In this document: positions 19,812-27,770 of the stretch, piece by piece
Layout: each line of letters opens with the position of its first letter
Position numbering within the stretch: the first letter of the stretch is position 1
NCBI RefSeq assembly: GCF_030264295.1
Contig: NZ_CP127173.1
Location: 5,711,501-5,775,500 of the forward strand
DNA from: Amycolatopsis nalaikhensis
Lineage (GTDB): Bacteria > Actinomycetota > Actinomycetes > Mycobacteriales > Pseudonocardiaceae
Length of the DNA: 64,000 nt
Direction of reading: 5' to 3'
Notes under the pieces: generated by a model
Seen by the model: only the letters and a program-made list of their open reading frames with translations
Told to the model about the DNA's origin: nothing
Databases searched by the model: none
Translations under genes and position numbers: made by a program

Positions 19812-20257
19812 ATGGGCGTGCAGGTCAGCTGGGACACCGAAAAGGAGCAGCCGCCGGCGCGGCGCGCGGCGCTGGCTTCGATGACCGCCGTGACGGCGGG
19901 GACAAACAGGCCTGGCTGGCGCTGTTCGCCAGTGATGCTGTCGTGGAAGACCCGGTCGGGCCGTCGTTCTTCGACGAGGAGGGCAAGGGGCACCACGGCC
20001 CCGAGGGGATCAGCGCGTTCTGGGACAAGACGATCGCCAACGTCGAGCGCTTCGAGTTCACGATCCGCGATTCGCACGCGGCGGGCGACGAATGCGCCAA
20101 CGTCGGCACGATCACGACGTACCTGCCGGGCGGCTACCGCGTCGACACCGACGGCGTGTTCGTCTACCGCGTCGGCGAGGACGGGCTGATCCGCTCGATG
20201 CGGGCGTTCTGGGAGACCGAACGCGCGATGGCGACGGCTCGGCAGGTGACCGAGTAG
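19812..20257 (+). pseudogene. SnoaL/NTF2-like protein, frameshifted
   Basis: The cone-shaped NTF2-like fold is often a ketosteroid isomerase or limonene-epoxide hydrolase relative. The start is MGVQVSWDTEKEQPPARR, and the frame is lost after AVTAG at about 19899. The next frame continues ALFASDAVVEDPVGPSFFDEEG ... FWDKTIANVERFEFTIRDSHA to 20257. Adding one G to the GGGG run there gives AGDKQAWLALFASD, the expected sequence. The break is thus one missing G in a G run, a classic base-call error. It is in an operon with the LLM gene, and both would be under the KstR-type box. Confidence 0.78.
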
Positions 20258-20372
20258 CGTCCCGGCCAGCGGAAACCGAATTTCATATCTGATACACGAT
20301 CCCTTGACCGCAGGTTAGGCAGGACTCTTTACTAACCGGTGTAGACCTCCGACGTCTCCACCGGGAGTACGC

Positions 20373-21935
20373 ATGTCTGTCTTGCGCCGGACCAAGGGTG
20401 CGCTGGCCGTGATCGTCTTGGCGGCCAGTGGCCTCGTTCTGTCCCAGCCCGAAGCGCAGGCCCTCGAGAACGGGCTGCTGCGCACACCGCCGATGGGCTT
20501 CAACAACTGGAACTCGACGCACTGCCGCGCCGAGTTCGACGAGGCGATGATCAAGGGCATCGCCGACATCTTCGTGAGCAAGGGCCTGAAGGAGGCGGGC
20601 TACACCTACGTCAACATCGACGACTGCTGGGCGCTGCCGAGCCGAGACTCGGCGGGCGACCTGGTCCCGGATCCGGCGCGCTTTCCCCACGGCATCAAGG
20701 CTCTCGCCGATTACGTGCACTCGAAGGGCCTGAAGTTCGGGATCTACACCAGCGCGGGCACCAAGACCTGCAACAAAGCGGGTTTCCCCGGCGCACTGGG
20801 CCACGAGCAGCAGGACGCGAACCGGTTCGCGTCCTGGGGCGTCGACTACCTGAAGTACGACAACTGCAACAACCAGGGCGTCGACGCGCAGCAGCGGTAC
20901 AAGGCGATGCGGGACGCGCTCGCGAAGTCGGGCCGCCCGATCGCGTACTCGATCTGCGAATGGGGCCAGAACCAGCCGTGGACGTGGGCGGCGCCGGTCG
21001 GGAACCTGTGGCGCACCACCGGTGACATCTCCGACAAGTGGTCGAGCATGATCGGCAAGGCACAGGCCAACCGCGGGCTCGCGAAGTACGCGGGTCCGGG
21101 GCACTGGAACGACCCGGACATGCTGGAGGTCGGCAACGGCGGCATGACGGCGACGGAGTACCGCACGCACTTCAGCCTGTGGGCGATGATGGCGGCGCCG
21201 CTGCTGATCGGCAGTGACCTGCGGAAGGCGTCCGACGACAGCTTCGCGATCCTGAAGAACACCGATGTGATCGCGCTCGACCAGGACCCGCTGGGCAAGC
21301 AGGCGACCGTGCTGCGCGCGGAAGGCGGGCTGGTCGTCTACAGCAAGGTGCTGGCGAACGGCGACCGCGCGGTGGCGCTGTCCAACGAAACCACGACGAC
21401 GGCGACGATCACCACCACCGCGGCGGCGACCGGGATCGGCGCGGCGCCGTCGTACACGCTGAAAGACTTGTGGAGCAAGGCGATCCGGACGACGTCGGGC
21501 ACGATCAGCGCGTCGGTGCCGGAGCACGCGACGGTGCTTTACCGCGTGTCCTCCGGCGGAGTGCGCTACGAGGCCGAGTCGGCTTCGCTGTCGGCGGGCG
21601 GCACGGTGGACTCGAACCACGCGGGCTTCTCGGGGACGGGCTTCGCGAACGGCGCCAACGCGGTCGGCAGCTACGTCGAGTGGCAGGTGACGGGACCGGC
21701 GTCGGCGCTCACGTTCGGCTACGCGAACGGCACGTCGGCGGCGCGCCCGGTGGACGTCGCGATCGACGGCGCGGTGGTCGCCACCGGCGTGGCGTTCCCG
21801 CCGACGGGTGCGTGGACGGCGTGGAGCACGGTGCCCAAGCCACTGAGCTTGACCGCGGGGCCGCACACGGTCCGCCTGACGGCGACGACCGCCGACGGCC
21901 CGGCGAACCTGGACTACCTGGACGTTTCGCCCTGA
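20373..21935 (+). CDS. secreted GH27 alpha-galactosidase with C-terminal CBM
   Basis: A 520-residue exported enzyme releasing alpha-galactose. It has a signal peptide (MSVLRRTKGALAVIVLAASGLVLSQ, cleavage near AQA). The GH27 barrel opens with LLRTPPMGFNNWNSTHC, the nucleophile Asp is in YLKYDNCNNQG and the acid/base in WNDPDMLEVGNGGM. It ends with a beta-domain near residue 390. Residues 395-520 form a CBM6/35-like carbohydrate module (VRYEAESASLSAGGTVD ... LDYLDVSP). It is monocistronic. Confidence 0.93.
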   Translation: MSVLRRTKGALAVIVLAASGLVLSQPEAQALENGLLRTPPMGFNNWNSTHCRAEFDEAMIKGIADIFVSKGLKEAGYTYVNIDDCWALPSRDSAGDLVPDPARFPHGIKALADYVHSKGLKFGIYTSAGTKTCNKAGFPGALGHEQQDANRFASWGVDYLKYDNCNNQGVDAQQRYKAMRDALAKSGRPIAYSICEWGQNQPWTWAAPVGNLWRTTGDISDKWSSMIGKAQANRGLAKYAGPGHWNDPDMLEVGNGGMTATEYRTHFSLWAMMAAPLLIGSDLRKASDDSFAILKNTDVIALDQDPLGKQATVLRAEGGLVVYSKVLANGDRAVALSNETTTTATITTTAAATGIGAAPSYTLKDLWSKAIRTTSGTISASVPEHATVLYRVSSGGVRYEAESASLSAGGTVDSNHAGFSGTGFANGANAVGSYVEWQVTGPASALTFGYANGTSAARPVDVAIDGAVVATGVAFPPTGAWTAWSTVPKPLSLTAGPHTVRLTATTADGPANLDYLDVSP

Positions 21936-21950
21936 CGGCGTCGCGGAGGA

Positions 21951-22322
21951 CTACTTGGCGGAGCCGCGGGCGTCGTAAGCCGCTCGCGCGGCTTCGACCT
22001 GCGCGAGGTTGGGTGACCACTCGGCGAGGCTGGCGAACAGCGGACCCAGGCTGCGGCCGAGCTCGCTGATCTCGTACTCGACGCGCGGCGGCACTTCGGC
22101 GTGGTAGGTCCGGGTGACGAGACCGTCGCGCTCCAGCTGCCGCAGCCGCTGGGTGAGCACCTTCGGCGTGATCGTCGTGATGCGGCGTTCCAGTTCGACG
22201 AACCGCTGCCGCCCGTATTCGTTGAGCGTCCACAGGATCGGCGTCGTCCAGCGGCTGAAGACGATGTCGACCACCGGGGCGATCGGGCAGGCCAGCTCGG
22301 GTGCGGGTGTGGTCCTGGTCAC
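21951..22322 (-). CDS. HxlR-family transcriptional regulator
   Basis: A 123-residue winged-helix regulator. The family signature is clear: CPIAPVVDIVFSRWTTPILWTLNEYG, RFVELERRITTITPKVLTQRLRQLERDGLVTRTYHAEVPPRVEYE. It has one Cys (Cys12) at the position used for thiol or aldehyde sensing in HxlR/YodB proteins. It is divergent from the NmrA/dehalogenase pair and probably controls it. Confidence 0.9.
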   Translation of the reverse strand: MTRTTPAPELACPIAPVVDIVFSRWTTPILWTLNEYGRQRFVELERRITTITPKVLTQRLRQLERDGLVTRTYHAEVPPRVEYEISELGRSLGPLFASLAEWSPNLAQVEAARAAYDARGSAK

Positions 22323-22341
22323 TTTCGGCGCCTCCAGCCAT

Positions 22342-22378
22342 TACTTTCCTCTAGGTACCTACTATACCCAGGAAGGTA
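22342..22378. promoter_or_regulatory. dyad in the HxlR/NmrA divergent promoter region
   Basis: The 67-base intergenic space holds a 10-bp perfect palindrome TAGGTACCTA (22352-22361). It also holds a wider inverted pair TACTTTCCT (22342-22350) and AGGAAGGTA (22370-22378) with one mismatch. These are good candidates for the HxlR-type operator. The two dyads are not concentric, so which is used is unclear. Confidence 0.5.
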
Positions 22379-22389
22379 GCGTCCTTCCC

Positions 22390-23187
22390 ATGATCATGGT
22401 TGTGGGAGCGACAGGAAACGTCGGAGCGCCGCTGGTGCAGATCTTGGCGGCGGCCGGGGAGAAGGTGACGGCGGTGTCCCGCCGGATCGCGGAGGCGCCG
22501 CCGGGAGTCCAGGCGCGGCAAGGAGATCTGGCCGACTTGGCGTTCGACGGGGTCACGGCGCTGTTCCTGATGGTGCCGCCGGACTTCCGCGGCGCGCTGG
22601 AACCGGTGCTGGAGCGAGCGCGCGACGCGGGTGTCGAGCGGGTCGTGCTGCTGTCGTCGCAGGGTGTCGGCACGGGCCGTCATCCGGACGGTCACGAGCG
22701 GGCGGTGCGCGGCTCGGGTCTGCAGTGGACGGTCCTGCGCCCGGGCGGATTCGCGTCGAACGCGTTCCAGTGGGCGGAAAGCGTCCGCACCGGCCGGACG
22801 ATCGCGGCGCCGTTCGCGGAGGTGGCGTTGCCGGTGATCGACCCGGCGGACATCGCGGCGGTGGCGGCCAGGGCCTTGGTCGACGCGGCGCACGTGGGGC
22901 AGACGTACGTCCTGACGGGCCCGGCCCCGATCGGCCCCCGCGAACAGGCGGCGGCGATCGGCGAGGCGCTGGGGGAGCCGGTGCGGTTCGTCGAGCAGAC
23001 GCGTGAGGAAGCACGCGCGGTGCTCACGGGGTTCATGCCGCCGGAAATCGCCGAGTCGACATTGGACATCCTGGGCGCGCCGACGGCGGAGGAGCGGAGG
23101 GTGAGCCCGGACGTCGAGCGGGTGCTGGGCCGTCCGCCGCGCCGGTTCGCGGAGTGGGCGGAGCGCAACGCGGTGGTGTTCAAGTGA
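22390..23187 (+). CDS. NmrA-like NAD(P)-binding protein
   Basis: A 265-residue atypical short-chain dehydrogenase. The N-terminal dinucleotide motif is MIMVVGATGNVGAPLVQIL (GxxGxxG), followed by RQGDLADL and VERVVLLSSQGVG. The YxxxK catalytic pair of classical SDRs is absent, as in NmrA and quinone-oxidoreductase-2-like members that act as redox sensors or NAD(P)H:quinone reductases. The stop overlaps the next GTG (GTGA). Confidence 0.85.
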   Translation: MIMVVGATGNVGAPLVQILAAAGEKVTAVSRRIAEAPPGVQARQGDLADLAFDGVTALFLMVPPDFRGALEPVLERARDAGVERVVLLSSQGVGTGRHPDGHERAVRGSGLQWTVLRPGGFASNAFQWAESVRTGRTIAAPFAEVALPVIDPADIAAVAARALVDAAHVGQTYVLTGPAPIGPREQAAAIGEALGEPVRFVEQTREEARAVLTGFMPPEIAESTLDILGAPTAEERRVSPDVERVLGRPPRRFAEWAERNAVVFK

Positions 23188-23987
23188 AGGTCCTGGATTC
23201 GACGATGTCCTATGTGGACGAGGGCGAGGGCCGCCCGCTGGTGTTCCTGCACGGCAACCCGACGTCGTCCCACTTGTGGCGCAACGTAGTGCCGTCTATG
23301 CCGGGTCGCAGGCTGGCGCCGGACCTGATCGGCATGGGCGCGTCCGGCAAGCCGGACATCGAGTACTCGTTCGAGGACCACGTGCGCTACCTGGACGCGT
23401 GGTTCGACGCGCTGGCGCTGGACGACGTGACGCTGATCGGCCACGACTGGGGAGGAGCACTGGCGGCGGACTGGGCGTCACGGCACCCGTCGCGAGTGCG
23501 GGGCTTGGCGTTCACGGAGGCGGTGCTGAAGCCGATGACGTGGGAGGAGTTCCCGCCCGAGGGCGCGAAGGTGTTCCGCGCGATCAAGACGCCGGGAGTG
23601 GGCGAGTCGATGATCGGCGGTTTCGTCCCGCCAGAATACGAGGGTATGTATCCGACTGAGGAGTCGCGCAAGCCGTTGCTGCGGTGGGCGCGTTCGATGC
23701 CGTTGGGCGGCGAACCGGCCGCGGTGGTGTCGCGGATCGAGGCGTTCGACGCGTGGCTGGCGTCGACACCGGAGATTCCGAAGCTCCTGATCACGTTCGA
23801 CCCGGGGGCGGACACGATGCTGACCCCAGCGATGGTGGACTGGTGCGCGGCGAACTTCGCGGCGTTGAAGGTGGCGCACCACCCGGTGACGGCGGGCCAC
23901 CACACCCCGGAGGACCAGCCGCACCTGATCGCCGAGTCGCTGAGGGCGTGGCTGCAGAGCGAGCAATCCGCAACAACCGCGAGGTGA
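23184..23987 (+). CDS. haloalkane dehalogenase-like alpha/beta hydrolase
   Basis: A 267-residue alpha/beta-hydrolase. The nucleophile elbow is LIGHDWGGALAADW with Asp88 in place of Ser. Asn25 in FLHGNPTSSHLWRNV and Trp89 would be the two halide-stabilising residues, as in DhaA/LinB. The C-terminal AGHHTPEDQPHLIAESL carries the catalytic His. It is therefore likely to hydrolyse C-halogen bonds, although epoxide hydrolases are close relatives. The start is GTG 23184, overlapping the NmrA stop. Confidence 0.85.
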   Translation: MKVLDSTMSYVDEGEGRPLVFLHGNPTSSHLWRNVVPSMPGRRLAPDLIGMGASGKPDIEYSFEDHVRYLDAWFDALALDDVTLIGHDWGGALAADWASRHPSRVRGLAFTEAVLKPMTWEEFPPEGAKVFRAIKTPGVGESMIGGFVPPEYEGMYPTEESRKPLLRWARSMPLGGEPAAVVSRIEAFDAWLASTPEIPKLLITFDPGADTMLTPAMVDWCAANFAALKVAHHPVTAGHHTPEDQPHLIAESLRAWLQSEQSATTAR

Positions 23988-24039
23988 GCGTCGCTCGTAT
24001 CCTCGAACGCGGCCGTTCCCTCCGAGGCAAGGACCCCGC

Positions 24040-24681
24040 ATGGACAAGGCACGGATGTGGTCCGGAGTGGAGCAGGGCCGCCTGAGACTGGCGGACTTCC
24101 TGGACGGCTTGCGGCCGGAGGACTGGGAGCGCGAGTCCCTGTGCGAGGGGTGGCGAGTCCGCGACGTGGCGGCGCACCTGGCGGGCAACGCCCGGTTCGG
24201 GGTGAAGGACTGGCTGCGCGAGGCCGTGCGGGCCAGGGGAAACTTCAACCGCATGGTCCTGGAGTCGGGCAAGCGCCTGGGAGCCGAGCCGCCGGCGGAG
24301 ATCGTGGCGAGCCTGCGCGAGCACGCGGCATCCCGCCAGGTGCCCCCGGCCCCGGGAGCGGGCCCGGACTCGACGATCATGGACGTCCTGACGCACACGC
24401 AGGACATCGCGCTGGTCTTCGGGCACAAGGCGGAGATCCCCCCGGAGGACGCGGTGGCGGGGTTGGGGAGCCTGTGGAAGCTGAGGTTCCCGTTCAACCC
24501 GCGCAAGCAACTGGCGGGCGTCCGCATGGTGGCGGAGGACGCGGACTGGGCGGTGGGAGAGGGCCCGGAGATCAGCGGCCCGGCATCGGCGTTCTTGCTC
24601 CTGCTGACGAATCGCCCGGCGGCTTATGAGCAGTTGAAGGGGCCGGGGTTGGAGCTGGCCCGGAAGAAGCAAGCGGCCTAG
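24040..24681 (+). CDS. maleylpyruvate isomerase-type mycothiol-dependent (DinB/MDMPI) protein
   Basis: A 213-residue four-helix-bundle protein of the DinB/MDMPI superfamily, whose members often use mycothiol for transferase or isomerase reactions. Metal ligand positions are visible as His in VRDVAAHLAGNARFG and in DVLTHTQDIALVFG, with the N-terminal LRPEDWERESLCEGW typical of the family. The substrate is unknown. Confidence 0.82.
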   Translation: MDKARMWSGVEQGRLRLADFLDGLRPEDWERESLCEGWRVRDVAAHLAGNARFGVKDWLREAVRARGNFNRMVLESGKRLGAEPPAEIVASLREHAASRQVPPAPGAGPDSTIMDVLTHTQDIALVFGHKAEIPPEDAVAGLGSLWKLRFPFNPRKQLAGVRMVAEDADWAVGEGPEISGPASAFLLLLTNRPAAYEQLKGPGLELARKKQAA

Positions 24682-25171
24682 CACCAACAGCGTCTCGGGA
24701 AGGCCTGGCGTTGATCGCTGTCGTGGGTGACAGCGTGACTACTGGAAGTAGAATGTAGCGCCGCGTGGTGGCTGCCGCTCGCGGGCTGGGCCGTGTCGGT
24801 TCTTCTCGCGTGGGCGATCGCCGCGCGCCTCGGTCGACGTTCCCAGCTGCGTTGGCTGGGCCTGGCCACCGGGCTGGCGGTCTACTCGGCTGTTCTGGTC
24901 GTCGACTGGGTGCTCGTGGCGGAGTGAGACAGGTCTTGCTCGGGTCCGAAAAGGATCGTGTGCCGTACTTGCGGTAACGCGCATGCCCGCAACGTCCCTT
25001 TTGGCCAGTCCCGTCCGTCTCGCGAAAGTGCATGGCACACAAGGAAAACCCGCGTCCGGAGATTCTTCTACAACCGCTGTAACAACCCGGACGGCTGCCG
25101 CGACCTACCACCGCGCCGAAAAGAGCCGCGGGCTTTTCGCGGCTTGCGCGCGTCCGGAAATGAGGTCGCCA
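24682..25171. other. 490-base gap with possible 44-aa membrane ORF and a 5' leader hairpin
   Basis: A frame at 24793-24927 (GTG start, two hydrophobic stretches such as LGLATGLAVYSAVLVVDWVL) looks membrane-like. It has no ribosome site and may be a remnant of a longer gene whose upstream frame is closed at 24736. A hairpin with 7-bp arms AGCCGCG/CGCGGCT (25124-25144) lies in the leader of the sialidase-like gene. Nothing else is seen. Confidence 0.35.
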
Positions 25172-26761
25172 ATGAAGCCCTCGATCACCCATCGCATGGC
25201 CCGCCGGGCGCTCCCGCCCGGAGCCGCGCTCTTCGCCGTCCTGGCCGGGACCGGGATCGCGATGGCCACCACCTTCGCCGCCGGGCCGCCGGTCCTCGTG
25301 CCCGACCACCCGCTGGGCGCTAACTGCGCCGCGCTGGTGGCCCAGCAGGAAGCGCAGGGCAGTGTCAACTACCCGGCGTCGGAGGTCGAGCCGTACGTCG
25401 CCGCCAACCCGCGGAACCCGCGGCACCTCGTCGGCTCGGCTCAGCAGGACCGGTGGAACGACGGCGGGTCCAACGGCCTGACGAACGTCGTCTCGCGCGA
25501 CGGCGGCGTCACCTGGACCCCGGCCGCCCAGCAGCCGGCCTTCAGCATCTGCGAGGGCGCCGCGCCCGGTTCGCCCGGCTACTTCCAGCGCGCCACCGAC
25601 CCGTGGACGTCGTTCTCCGCCGACGGCTCCGTCGTCTACTCGATCAGCGACTCGTTCAACGCGAACGGGCCGGCGTTCGGCGGCGCCAGCGCGATCCTGA
25701 TCAGCCGGTCCCTCGACGGCGGCGACCACTGGCAGACGCCGGTCGTCGCGCGGCTGGACACCTCGACGCAGGTGCTCAACGACAAGGAGTCGGTGACCGC
25801 CGACCCGGTGGCGCCCAACCGCGCCTACGCGGTGTGGGACCAGCTGGTGTCGCCGCAGTCGCACGCCAACCCCAGCGCGTTCAACCACAGCATCTCCTAC
25901 CGCGGGCCGACGCTGTTCTCCAGCACGAGCGACGCCGGCGCCACCTGGAGCACGGGCCGGGTCGTGTTCGACCCCGGCACGCAGGACCAGACGATCGGCA
26001 ACGAGATCGTCGTGCCGACCGCCGGGCCGGCCGCCGGCGTGCTGATCGACGGGTTCAGCCTGATCACCAACAAGGGCGGCATCTGCCCGTACACCCACGG
26101 CGGCCAGCACTGCAAGGGCGGCACGACCTACACCGCGGCGATCATCCGCTCCACCGACGGTGGCGCGCACTGGTCGGGCGCGATCGGCATCGACACGCAG
26201 CAGGTGGCGTCGGTGTCCATCGCCGGGCACCCCGTGCGCTCCAGCGACGAGCTGCCGGAGTTCGCGGTGAACCCGGTGACCGGCGCGATCTACGCGGTGT
26301 GGCAGGACGCCCGGTTCACCGGGACGTCGAAGATCGCGTTCGCCCAGTCGACCGACGGCGGCCTCACCTGGGGCCCGACCGTGCGGATCGACCAGTCGCC
26401 GGGCAGCACCCCGGCGTTCGTCCCGCAGATCCACGTCACCCCGGACGGCACGATCGGGCTGACCTACTACGACCTGCAGAACGCCACGGGCGCCCAGCCG
26501 GGCCTGACCGACGCCTACATCGCGCACTGCCACTCCCTGACGAGTGACTGCGCGAACCCGGCGAGCTGGGCGGCGAACGGCCAGACGCGGCTGACGACGA
26601 CGTCGTTCGACTACACGACCGCACCCGACGCCGGTGGCTACTTCCTCGGCGACTACTCGGGTCTGACGGCCGCCGGGCCGACGCTGACCGCGTACTTCGG
26701 CATGGCCGGTCCGGTCGCGGTGAGCGGCGCGTCGGACATCTTCAGCGCGAACGCCGGATGA
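25172..26761 (+). CDS. secreted BNR/Asp-box repeat protein (sialidase-like)
   Basis: A 529-residue exported protein. The signal sequence MKPSITHRMARRALPPGAA is followed by a hydrophobic core ending near ATTFA. The body contains repeated Asp-boxes (S-x-D-x-G-x-x-W) such as SRDGGVTWTP, SLDGGDHWQT, STDGGAHWSG and STDGGLTWGP, giving a six-bladed propeller. Arg residues typical of a sialidase triad are not obvious, so it may only have the fold. ATG 25172 has GAGG 6 bases upstream; ATG 25160 and 24983 are in frame but less likely. Confidence 0.8.
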   Translation: MKPSITHRMARRALPPGAALFAVLAGTGIAMATTFAAGPPVLVPDHPLGANCAALVAQQEAQGSVNYPASEVEPYVAANPRNPRHLVGSAQQDRWNDGGSNGLTNVVSRDGGVTWTPAAQQPAFSICEGAAPGSPGYFQRATDPWTSFSADGSVVYSISDSFNANGPAFGGASAILISRSLDGGDHWQTPVVARLDTSTQVLNDKESVTADPVAPNRAYAVWDQLVSPQSHANPSAFNHSISYRGPTLFSSTSDAGATWSTGRVVFDPGTQDQTIGNEIVVPTAGPAAGVLIDGFSLITNKGGICPYTHGGQHCKGGTTYTAAIIRSTDGGAHWSGAIGIDTQQVASVSIAGHPVRSSDELPEFAVNPVTGAIYAVWQDARFTGTSKIAFAQSTDGGLTWGPTVRIDQSPGSTPAFVPQIHVTPDGTIGLTYYDLQNATGAQPGLTDAYIAHCHSLTSDCANPASWAANGQTRLTTTSFDYTTAPDAGGYFLGDYSGLTAAGPTLTAYFGMAGPVAVSGASDIFSANAG

Positions 26762-26775
26762 CAGCGCTCCTCGTG

Positions 26776-26821
26776 GGCGGACCCGCCGACCGGCCGGACA
26801 TGACCGGTCGGCGGGTCCGCC
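26776..26821 (+). terminator. strong hairpin after the sialidase-like gene
   Basis: A perfect 18-bp stem (26776-26793 pairing 26804-26821) with a 10-base loop starts 15 bases after the stop. No T run follows, but stems this strong commonly terminate transcription in high-GC actinomycetes. Confidence 0.75.
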
Positions 26822-26966
26822 GCGAGAAGTACAGTCGGTAGAGGCGGAGTGCGGGGGAGGCCGCGGTGGCTGACGTGGGGCGGGTTCGTGGCACGAACGA
26901 TCGCCTCGGCGGCGCGCGGGAAAACTCCGCCCGGTCGTGAGGCCCCCGCCTGCCCGACCGGGCGCG

Positions 26967-27188
26967 GTGATCCGGGTCGCCACCCCCGACGACTGGCGCG
27001 AGTGGCGCACCCTTCGCCTCGCCGCGTTGCGCGACGCGCCCGACGCGTCCCTCGCGGACTGGGCCGACGCCCCCGAAGAACGATGGCGGGCCCGCCTCGA
27101 AGGCAGTCACAACGTGCTCGCCGACCTCGGTGTGCGCCTGGAATACAAGGGGCTGAACCCGCAGGCTCAGCCCCATCGGTCGGGATGA
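26967..27188 (+). pseudogene. GNAT acetyltransferase fragment
   Basis: From GTG 26967 the frame reads MIRVATPDDWREWRTLRLAALRDAPD, then DWADAPEERWRARLEGSHNVLADL. This is the typical N-terminal 50 residues of actinobacterial GNAT acetyltransferases. The acetyl-CoA-binding part (Q/RxxGxG/A) is missing, and the frame runs into the tRNA terminator. The catalytic domain was therefore deleted, leaving a stub beside the tRNA site. The residues usually between APDA and LADW also seem shortened. Confidence 0.65.
27149..27174 (-). terminator. terminator of the tRNA-Pro locus
   Basis: GGGGCTGA at 27149-27156 and TCAGCCCC at 27167-27174 form an 8-bp stem just past the 3' end of the minus-strand tRNA sequence, followed by a short T-rich stretch on that strand. 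It supports the view that bases left of 27181 are the native chromosomal side. Confidence 0.65.
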
Positions 27189-27223
27189 CAGGATTTGAAC
27201 CTGCGACCCTTCGCTCCCAAAGC
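27181..27223 (-). other. 3' half of tRNA-Pro(UGG): element attachment site
   Basis: Read on the minus strand, the sequence has TTTGGGA (anticodon loop with UGG), GGGTC, the T-arm GCAGG-TTCAAAT-CCTGT and the 3' acceptor strand CATCCCG. The 5' half (CGGGATG and D-arm) is absent beyond 27223, and the anticodon stem no longer pairs fully. This is the pattern left when an element integrates into a tRNA gene and carries a replacement 3' half: the intact tRNA should lie at the element's other end, right of the window. Confidence 0.75.
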
Positions 27224-27425
27224 GGGAACGGCGTAGCGCAGTGCTACACCAGTATAGCTGCTGGTGGGAGCTGAGCGAAAGTTGGCAAATAGGAGGGTCG
27301 CAGGTTGATCATGAACAGGCGGCGTTTCACCAAGTGTCTCGTAGCTGCGTGATCGGAGGTGGCATGTCTTCAAGGATGCGTGGTCTCGATTGTGTCGGCG
27401 AGTTCGTGTCGCCTCGCGTCGGCGA

Positions 27426-27770
27426 TCACCTCCGATGTCGTCGGTTTCGCTCGTATGCTGTGTGAGCCGCCCGGCATAGGGTGCACCTGCACCGGTGCTT
27501 TGCGTAGCGTGGATTAGTGCCGTGTGCGGGAAGAATCCGGACGTGGTCTGGGCCGGCAAGTTGCTCACGTTCGTCTGGGGTGAGGCCGCCCCAGACGCCC
27601 CAGGGATCACGTTCAGTGAAGGCTTCGGCGAGGCACGGCGCTCGTACGCTGCATGAAGCGCAGATTCGACGGCACGCCGCGACCTCGCCAGGTTCAATGG
27701 AATACCAGTTCAGACCCGGGTATTGGCGGCATCGTGCGCGCCTGTGCCAACGATCAGCGTGGGTGACCAC
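27426..27770 (-). CDS. WhiB-like iron-sulfur regulator with extra C-terminal Cys motif
   Basis: A 114-residue Wbl protein. The first Cys is in RARCRQYPG and the other three in CRRICASCSVRAPC (CxxC and CxxxxxC), and the turn motif is WGVWGGLTPDEREQL. All four ligands for a 4Fe-4S cluster are present. An added C-terminal segment HGTNPRYAKHRCRCTLCRAAH, followed by arginines, recalls the HGT..Y..HGCRC..C motif seen in actinophage and plasmid proteins and may be a second metal or DNA-binding module. The start codon is GTG. It overlaps the 3' end of the Rep-like frame by 17 bases. Confidence 0.85.
   Translation of the reverse strand: MVTHADRWHRRARCRQYPGLNWYSIEPGEVAACRRICASCSVRAPCLAEAFTERDPWGVWGGLTPDEREQLAGPDHVRILPAHGTNPRYAKHRCRCTLCRAAHTAYERNRRHRR

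Noticed and set aside
24793..24927. 44-residue membrane-like ORF as a gene
   Set aside because: No ribosome site, so left only as a note in the gap entry.
27181..27260. Complete tRNA-Pro gene
   Set aside because: The 5' acceptor strand and D-arm are missing; only the 3' half matches.
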